Positions 56,823 to 64,000 of a DNA stretch of 64,000 nt are shown here, one piece after another (positions within the stretch are counted from its first letter, which is position 1; the number at the start of each line of letters is the position of its first letter). A model generated the notes under the pieces. That model made no database searches, was not told the origin of the DNA, and saw only the letters and a program-made list of their open reading frames with translations. The translations under genes were made by a program, and so were the position numbers. Source of the stretch: Phlegmacium glaucopus (Eukaryota; Basidiomycota; Agaricomycetes; Agaricales; Cortinariaceae). The stretch spans positions 170,642 through 234,641 of the forward strand of contig MU130573.1 of NCBI GenBank assembly GCA_015039465.1, read 5' to 3'.

Positions 56823-57887
56823 CGTGCTAGTTTTGCTGAGGTAATTTGAATTACCATGTATATTTTACGAGTCCTCGACGTAAAGGCGGGTTCCGAAGGT
56901 AAGGAGGCTTTTTGAAGGCCTCTGCGCTTCACGTGCCCCTCTTCATACTGACAGCCCTCTGCGCGTCAGTTTTCACTCTGCCGCCCTCGGTCACGGGCAT
57001 TTGGCCGTCGACTGACTTGAGACCGTCTCGGCATGGTGCCATCGTTTGGCTGATGCTGTGCTGAGACATGAGGGTCAAGGGTCAGCAAGCCGTGCGCTGT
57101 TGTCTCACCTCTCTACGGTCGCAGCGCAGGTGAGCATATCGTCGCTCGCACTCTCAGCATCTTTTTCTGACCCCACAGCGCAGAGTAGCTTCGTTAATTA
57201 TCTATTAAAGTTACCTTCTCTCTCGTCTACTCTGCAAGAATTCGAGCCTCGTTTGTCTGTTGGCAGTTACTCAAATTTTTTCCTTCACCCACCCTCCTCT
57301 CCCTCGTTTTTTCCTATTTCCTTTCCCATATTTTCCATATGTCTCTGCTTCTCCTTATCTGTCGTTGTATCACTTCTACTTCTCCTCTCTATCTCTTACA
57401 ATTATGTATTTGTAGTATTTGTCGCTTAGTCATAGCTCCTACTTCGGCCAATACATTTGGGGAGGTCGCTCCAGCGGCCTTGCATTCGCCTAAAAAACCC
57501 CCTCTTTGCATCGTCCTAGCTGCAGAGGCTTCCTCTCGTTCTTATATGAGGCCTTTAAAGGTCTTGCCGGTAACTTCCGTGATTGCACGTGTTGATGGTG
57601 ATGGCCTTGTTTGCCGCGCGAAAATAATTTACTCACTGTTTTGTCTGTCAATCCCTGGCATCTTTAAGAAACTCAACGCTCACGAAGACGCTATAAAAAT
57701 GCCAGTATAATTTCATTTGACGGGACTCGTAGATGCCACGCGGAGCGATGGCCCTCACCCACGAGTATATTATTACATACTTTGACATATCGGCACGTCG
57801 GCAAACCACCTTTATGTTGAGATGTCAGAAATGAACTAGGTTCCCCTTTCTCTGAAGTTCTAACATACTTGGTCGGCTCAGCCATCC
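56823..57887. other. Divergent spacer with an uncertain open frame
   Basis: A plus-strand frame around 57025-57429 (HRLADAVLRHEGQGSASRAL, then LLSHLSTVAAQVSISSLALS) is richer in G+C than the surroundings and looks protein-like at first, but ends in a low-complexity Ser/Phe/Pro tail with no ATG at its head. It may be a relic exon. Signal-peptide exons of the next gene were looked for at 57700-57880 and not found. Confidence 0.35.
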
Positions 57888-59212
57888 ATGGATGGATCAG
57901 CAGTAAATTGGAACGTGACGATTGACGACTTCGACAGCTTGCTCACTTACGACGACCAAGCTGTTTGGGACACACCAGATCCATCTGCGGCAGGCTTCGA
58001 CCCAAGCACTTCTCCATGGTTGAGAGGCACCTACCATGAGACAAAGACCAAAGGTGCTTCCGTGAGCCTCAATATTACTGGTAAGTAATTATATTCTGGC
58101 ATCGACTATGATAGGAGTTCCTTTAGCCCTTCCTCACTCCTCTAGGTCCTGCTGTCTTTATATACGGAAATACGGGTCCTTTGTATGGCTCATACGAGGT
58201 CCAAATTGATTCTGTGGTTCAGCAATATAGTGCCTACAGACAATCGTCTGACAATTCGTCGTCCAAGCTACTGTATTCATCGACGGATCTGACTTATGCA
58301 AACCACAATGTCGTACTACGTAACCTTGGAGCAAAGCCGGAAGGAGGAGATAAAGGAGGAGATGCGTTTATGCTCGATTACATTCAATCAACGATTCAAT
58401 TAGCCCCAGCGGGGTAAGTGGCATGGACATTCGACTACGAATATAGGATCATTAACGTTGCATGTCAGTGCTACCGTTTCAAATGTAACGTACCAAGAAA
58501 CCGATCCCGCACTAACTTATACTGGGAAATGGGGTAACAACACTGGACCCCATTTTAGCGGGGGTGGCACGGCTTTTACAAACGACAATCTAGCATCAGT
58601 ATCTCTCTCCTTTCACGGTTTGTCATTCTCTGTATGCTCACAAATTCGTCTATGACCATTCAAATAATATTAGGGTCAGCAATTTACGTTTTGGGAGACA
58701 AAAAAAACGACCACCGAATCTACAGCGTAGTCCTCGATAATGGCCCTGTCCAATTCTACAACGGAACGTCAGGCTGTGGAGGAGCTTTCGGATTGACTTG
58801 CGAACAGCAAGACCCTACAATGAAATACCTGGCTTCTAATCTCAATGATTCGCTGCATACTATCACAATAGAGAACCATACAGGGGTCAACGTTTCTTTC
58901 TTTGGTATGTCCTAATTTATTTCCACCTTTTTGTGTATTCACCAGAAGGTTTTGCGATATTTAGACCTAGACAGTATTGTGGTCACTGTTTCGTCGGAAT
59001 ATGCACCTCGCCAATTGTCGACCTCAACTTCACCTTTTATGACCACAACATCGGGCGTGCCTAGTGCTAGTACCACCGCCAACAACGGATCTCCAAGTAC
59101 TGGAACTCAGACTGGCGCGGCTTCTCCTAGTTTCCTCATGATGTCAAATCCCCTTTTTCTGCTGGTCTTGACAGTACTTTTCCTTCTTCGACCAAACCTG
59201 CGTCGTCTATGA
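57888..59212 (+). CDS. Ser/Thr-rich cell-surface protein with C-terminal hydrophobic tail
   Basis: Five exons (57888-58080, 58146-58413, 58469-58617, 58674-58904, 58965-59212) give 362 aa. Two galactose-binding-like beta domains seem present: one around FIYGNTGPLYGSYEVQIDS, the second around YTGKWGNNTGPHFSGGGTAF and IYVLGDKKNDHRIYSVVLDN. Sites of the N-x-S/T kind are numerous. A Ser/Thr/Gly-rich stalk precedes the hydrophobic tail FLLVLTVLFLL plus basic end, as in a GPI-anchored or single-span protein. The family is widespread in mushrooms, but no role is established. No signal peptide follows the chosen ATG, so an upstream exon may be missing. Confidence 0.7.
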
Positions 59213-60156
59213 TCCTATCTACTGAAGGGTCTTGTTCACGTTTGACATGGGATTATCCTCTTTCAAGACGCCAATACAAATAGTTCCCGGTCATCATATT
59301 TTGAGAAGGTCATACTATTGAAATGCGCTAAATCTTGTCCTCATCTTCGTCCTACATCACTTCATTTCCGTAGGTAAATTGAAGAACAATTCAGTGTTGT
59401 TGATGTACTGACAATGCCTATGCTATGTTGCCAGTCGATTATGCATACATATGCGTGAAATCAGCAGTTTCCGCCGCTCACGATCACTAGGCTGGCCGAC
59501 GTTACGGAGGAAAAACATCGACAAGAAATTTGTTATCGAAAATCCACCAATCACCTCTATCAGATTAATCCGCGTTCCAATAGGTCCATCTTGATCGTCA
59601 TGGTCGAAGGCCAGCCGTATAATGTTTCTCATGACATCGCAACTCTTCCCTTGCACAAGCTAAGGACGAAGTTGACCTCTGGAAGCAAAATTAATGACAT
59701 TCAGAGCTTTTCGCTCGTCAAATTACGACTCTACAATCAAAATTACTATCAAGTTCAATGAACCATAGTGGAAGACTGAGGTGGATGGGATGGGGAACGA
59801 TTCGATATTATTGGTGTCAATCATTCACTGACTCCCGTCGCATTACAGGATTGTTTATTCATCGTACGGCCTTCGGGGACCCTTATTTTTTGGACATACG
59901 ATTTGGGACGTTGGTTGGCGCTGGAAAATAAGAGCATGAAGCCCAGCTTGAGGCGGTAACTTTGGCTGAGTTTACAATATTAATGCGGATTCTGGAATCA
60001 TGATTGTCAGGTAGTTATCTTATGTAACGTAATCAGCAACCTTAATCCTTCCCACATCAACCATTCTGAGCAGTCTCCTACCTCCCATTTCTCTCGTCCA
60101 GCTTTGAACGCTACTTGGGGCAGAAGCATTACATTCCAAAGAACTCGAGCACCACA
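59213..60156. other. Intergenic, no gene recognised
   Basis: 3' flank of the surface protein gene and promoter of the PBDC1 homolog. Only short frames without support. Confidence 0.35.
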
Positions 60157-61164
60157 ATGGCAGGCAAATTTGACCCTAACAATGCTCAAAACCTTATGGA
60201 GGTGTGCTGAAATTATTGTTAATCAAATACTCAGGTCCCCAATGATTCGTTGTAGATCGAGAAGCAGTGAGTGCCTTCTCGCTGGCTGCCTGTGGTTGGT
60301 TGAAACCTCGCCAGTTAACATGATGCCAAATTTCTGGTGGTTAGGTTCGCTGTGAAGGCTGTGGAACAAGCTCAGGTACGTTCAAATTTTTGATATGTCA
60401 ACTGCTTCTGATCTTCTCTGTCAGACCTACTGGAACCTCCTCGAGAAAGTCAATCCTAAAGACCTTAAATTGACCAAGTAAACACATTCGTCGTCTAATT
60501 TCCTCAAATATCAGGATATTCATCGTTACTCTTCGACAGGATTGATGACGAGATTTATGAACACACTATGAAAACCTTTCCAGAGCTCGCTGAGCCTCCG
60601 CATGACAAACTCGTCAAACTGGATGAAGATTGGATGAAGAGTCCTGAGGGGAAACAGAGGTGGCGAGATTTCATCGAGAGGTCCGATTTTTTTTTGCTTG
60701 TTCCTTTCTCTTCCTCTTACATGGGCCCGTTACTTTACTTCTAGCTACAAGGATAAAGTGAAGGATTATAACTTTGGTTCCTTGATAAGGACAGATGCAA
60801 GGGACGAGTACGGGGAGAAGAACACTATTTTTGGTGAGTTTACAGTCATTCACGGATATTTTTTTTGCTTTAACTTACTCATTATTATTTTTCAGTCACA
60901 CGAATACAGGTATGTCTCCTATGCTTTGAATATTCTTTCAATGGCATGCTGAATATGTTTGTCTTTCTAGTTCTATGCTTTTGAAGTACCTGCCTTTCCA
61001 TCAGTCTTGCTTAGGAAACACTGACAGTTCTTCTATTCTAGATCGCTCGCAACAAACTAGGACTTAACGAAAAGGCCCACGAGATCGCCAAAGAGGAAGC
61101 TATCAAGGAGAAGGAGAAGAAGGAAAAAGACGCACTGGCTGCAAAGAAAAAGAAGACAGGTTGA
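60157..61164 (+). CDS. PBDC1/Chp1 homolog (eEF1A chaperone family)
   Basis: Eight exons (60157-60201, 60256-60266, 60345-60375, 60425-60477, 60540-60680, 60745-60833, 60896-60909, 61042-61164) give 168 aa. Sequence blocks IEKQFAVKAVEQAQTYWNLL, NPKDLKLTKIDDEIYEHTMK, KQRWRDFIESYKDKVKDYNF and GSLIRTDARDEYGEKNTIF match human PBDC1 and yeast YPL225W (Chp1), which assists folding of nascent eEF1A. The C-terminal tail is a Lys/Glu-rich helix. Two micro-exons of 11 and 14 nt are needed to keep both frame and conserved sequence (IEKQ; VTRIQ). Confidence 0.88.
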
Positions 61165-63410
61165 AGGTAGCTGTAAGGTCGATTTGTAAGGTCGACTTGG
61201 GGTGTATCCAACATCTGTGTATTTATAAAGGTGAGCTATTTATGTTAACATGTCCGTCTCAGAAGAAACGCTAATGCGTTGCTCATTTTCGCTGTTTTAG
61301 AGAATAAAAATTTGCCATGAAGTCCCCGTTGTGTACCTAAGAGCAACTCTGACAGATTGCGGCACCTTTAAGGGTGATTGACGATATCGATTTTGCAAAA
61401 GACACCAGCTACTCAAATTACCGGACAGCTATCGGGGTACCTGAGGTCCCAAGAGTGGGAGTCGCTGAGGCGTTAGATCCAGAAGGGAGGGAGAGCACTT
61501 TGTGCATTCCGAGCTGGCCGACCTTTTCCGTGATCAGTCCAAAGTTTTTAAGCGTCCAATAGGCTATTGTCCCTCACCATACGGCTGGATGTTGTATACT
61601 TGGCACAATAGAACACATCCGTGGACCTTCTCTCTCACACCTGACTACACGCGTCTGTGCACCGGACAGTCTGCCCTCAAGGAACTCAACAACTGCGCGT
61701 TCCAACGTTGGTTGACTTTTACTGCGATATATGCTCGTTTTCCTGCTACACGGACTTGATTGATCATGGTAAAGTCTTTACAGTTCAGCTCGAGCTCTAG
61801 ACGTTCTGACTTCTCGATAACAGTGACCATAAAATTCTGGTTAGCGCATGTTTTTCAATGATCACACTTGTCACTTATCATGATTGACTTTTAGTTAGCT
61901 CCAGCGTCCCTGTTTATCGCCCCATGTGGTTTTTCTCGAGATCCAACAGCTAGGACGTTGTTCTCAGCAAATGATGTCTAGACATTCATGGTTAGAATAC
62001 CCCCCTTCAATCCAATTGTCCTCCGTTTCCAATTCTTTGTACCGCCAAACGCACACCATGGATCACAACCCGGCTGATATCGAAAATTCCTCCTCGGCTT
62101 ATTACCACAAACCATTGCAACCATACCTTGAGTTATCCAACTTGAGAAGGTATGAATCCGCCGATATCCAGCACACTGTATGACATTTATCATCGTGAAT
62201 TTAGCGCACAAGGATCGTTCGTAGGTGATCTCATGGAACGCAGCTGCTAATCGGTTGTTAGTGTCGCAGTATAGACATGGGCGGTTGAGCATGGGCGGCA
62301 TTTACGACCGGCCTGCAACTGGAATATGCATGGCATTGAACTTGCAAAAGTGCTTCACTGGGGCGTTTATTTTTGTGAATGCTTATACTATCAATGATAT
62401 AAAACCTGTTGGTGAGCATACTAGTTTTTTTGCTTGGAGATCATTTTTGTCTTACTATTCACAAACTCCCCGCAGATGGGTGACAAATACCAAATTCTAA
62501 AAGAACCCATCTCGTCAGTCTGGCTACGGGAGACTAGAAACTCTTCTTTGGGTCGCGCTATTTCAACTATTGCCTCCACAAATCGAACTGACAGTTGCTT
62601 TGTCAATCGTAGATTTGCTATTTACCCACTCCAAAAGCGTTGCACATGGCCACAAGCTTCAAGTTGTCCAGGACTTCCCACGAAATTTTGGCTTAGTTAC
62701 TGCATTCAATGGCTTGCTTTAGTCGTATCGAGGGTTGAGGATATGCATGAACTGGGTATACATCCACCAGTCAATTTGTGAAATTTGACGGACTGTATCC
62801 ATGCGATGAGATATTACCGCAACTAATACTAGCACTGAGAAGTGAGATATTGAGCGCTGAGCAGTAAGAACAGCACTCTGAAGCATGGTGACAGTGAACG
62901 TGACATTGGCAATTCTGAGGTTGTTACTGTTTTTGCAAACTTCAACTGCATTGGCAACAGTGAAGAAGGACAATATTATCTGTTTTGAAGTGAGAGCGTA
63001 TTCTTTTTGCAGATACCGAGCTGGCATGCATTACCCGTGTTGACTCAGTCTCGGATGTGACCTGTCGCAGATCCTTCTCTTGAAGTTCTGGCCGCATAAG
63101 ATACACTGTGGTCGCGGTCTATGGGATATAGAATCACTCCTTTCAAGGCGGGGTCGTCTACGCAACCCCAACTTGAACGGTCCCCCGACGTGACAGTGAT
63201 GAGGCCTTGAGGCTTGAGGTAAAACTAGTCTGATCATAAAGTGGTTCGACAATTCTTGGACTCTTCTCTCTCTCCAAGTGCTACATAACGTTTTTACTTT
63301 TACTTCTAAATTCTATTCATTCCTTTATTACGGGCTTTGGTGGCATTGCATCTCTTGGACTCCCTCTCCTCCATCCAGATCTCGCTTTTTAGTGATCCTG
63401 TACGCCCGCC
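61165..63410. other. Intergenic, no gene recognised
   Basis: 2.2 kb. Contains the 3' flank of the PBDC1 homolog and the promoter of the gene at 63411. Open frames (for example 62434-62781, 62719-63027) do not connect and show no motif. No RNA gene seen. Confidence 0.35.
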
Positions 63411-64000
63411 ATGACTTTAAATCGTACCGCTTTTTACAGTGAGTCGGTCAGAGTCAATATCATTGCTAAACTGAATGCTCATATATTTCTTCAGTCGCAG
63501 CCCTCTTTACCGCCATTCTGCAAAGCGTCTTTGGAACGCTCGCAGGGTTCGTTAATGGACAATCGCCTTGTTTATGTCAGTCCACCTTTTTCCTCATCCA
63601 CGACATGAGTGCTTAGGTTATTCACTGTCTATTGCCAGATGTTTTCGGAAAACTCGCCGGCGCGCTATCAATCGCGACTTGTATATGGATAGCTATTTTG
63701 TGAGTTTCATCCAATTCACTTCTGAAATTCCGCTCACTCCACCTTTCCATGATGGTAGAATGAGATATAATCGGAGACCGCAATCAACCAATCCTCTCTG
63801 CCGTTCCTATACTCATTTCATGTCTTTCGCCGTCTTTGGAGTTGCTTGGCTAGGTACTCACCTCGCCGTCTATTACTTGGTTATGCATAAAATCTCTGAC
63901 ATGTTTTCTCTTTACGCAGCTATCGGCATAATGCTCGCCACACAGATGCCATGGGAATGCAATGGTAAAACTCTCTGGTGTGCAGCTGCCAGTTTCTCAA
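63411..64000 (+). CDS. Small multi-span membrane protein, possibly MARVEL-like (3' end outside window)
   Basis: Exons 63411-63438, 63495-63575, 63639-63699, 63759-63853 and 63920-63964 join in phase, then a further donor GTAAAA follows. The protein starts MTLNRTAFYIAALFTAILQS; hydrophobic spans lie at IAALFTAILQSVFGTLAG, LAGALSIATCIWIAILM and FMSFAVFGVAWLAIGIML, and a TQMPWECN end follows the third span. Small agaricomycete membrane proteins of this layout are often MARVEL-related, but this is only a guess. Truncated by the window edge. Confidence 0.6.

Noticed and set aside
57046..57429. 127-codon frame as a gene
   Set aside because: No ATG start in frame at its head and the second half is a pyrimidine-tract translation; kept only as a possible relic.

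Overview
The window is nuclear DNA of a basidiomycete fungus, most likely an agaricomycete. Genes carry many short introns (about 45-65 nt, often with a CTAAC-type branch site just before the acceptor). KDZ, DIRS-like and Copia-type transposon relics, F-box paralogs and typical fungal housekeeping genes are present. All gene models were spliced by hand: donor and acceptor sites were accepted only when reading phase was kept across every junction.

Positions 1-29,430 are a transposon island. At the left edge is a multi-exon minus-strand gene (1-2051, open at the window edge) whose first part is built from tandemly duplicated exon-intron modules. Next comes a DIRS-like retrotransposon relic (reverse transcriptase, RNase H, tyrosine recombinase; 2472-6560) split by a 1.45-kb TG...CA element. 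From 6774 to 18324 lies a KDZ transposase neighbourhood: a decayed plus-strand companion ORF, an intact three-exon minus-strand gene, and a KDZ transposase pseudogene cut into four pieces by three later insertions. From 20350 to 29426 a small TIR element appears to have been split by a full-length Copia element (20795-29130, two LTRs, 5-bp target duplication). That Copia element was itself hit by a TGATG...TATCA element, a copy of repeat family R1 and a non-autonomous hAT-like element. Target duplications allow most insertions to be removed conceptually, restoring the host reading frame, so the order of events can be read.

Positions 29,485-64,000 are ordinary gene space, mostly housekeeping: an F-box pseudogene, ribosomal protein eL34, PIG-F/Gpi11, a PHO13-type HAD phosphatase, a transaldolase-like protein lacking the Schiff-base lysine, a bZIP factor, Timeless/Tof1, a ZZZ3-like SANT protein, orotate phosphoribosyltransferase, an intact F-box paralog, an Ser/Thr-rich surface protein, a PBDC1/Chp1 homolog and the start of a small multi-span membrane protein.

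Most notable are: the exon-intron module array with a compensatory change in its intron hairpins; repeat family R1, found three times after CCGN; two elements that both inserted at GCGC; a strong CpG-to-TpG/CpA signature in the transposons (all ten Copia in-frame stops are TGA); and the transaldolase-like protein with a remodelled active site.
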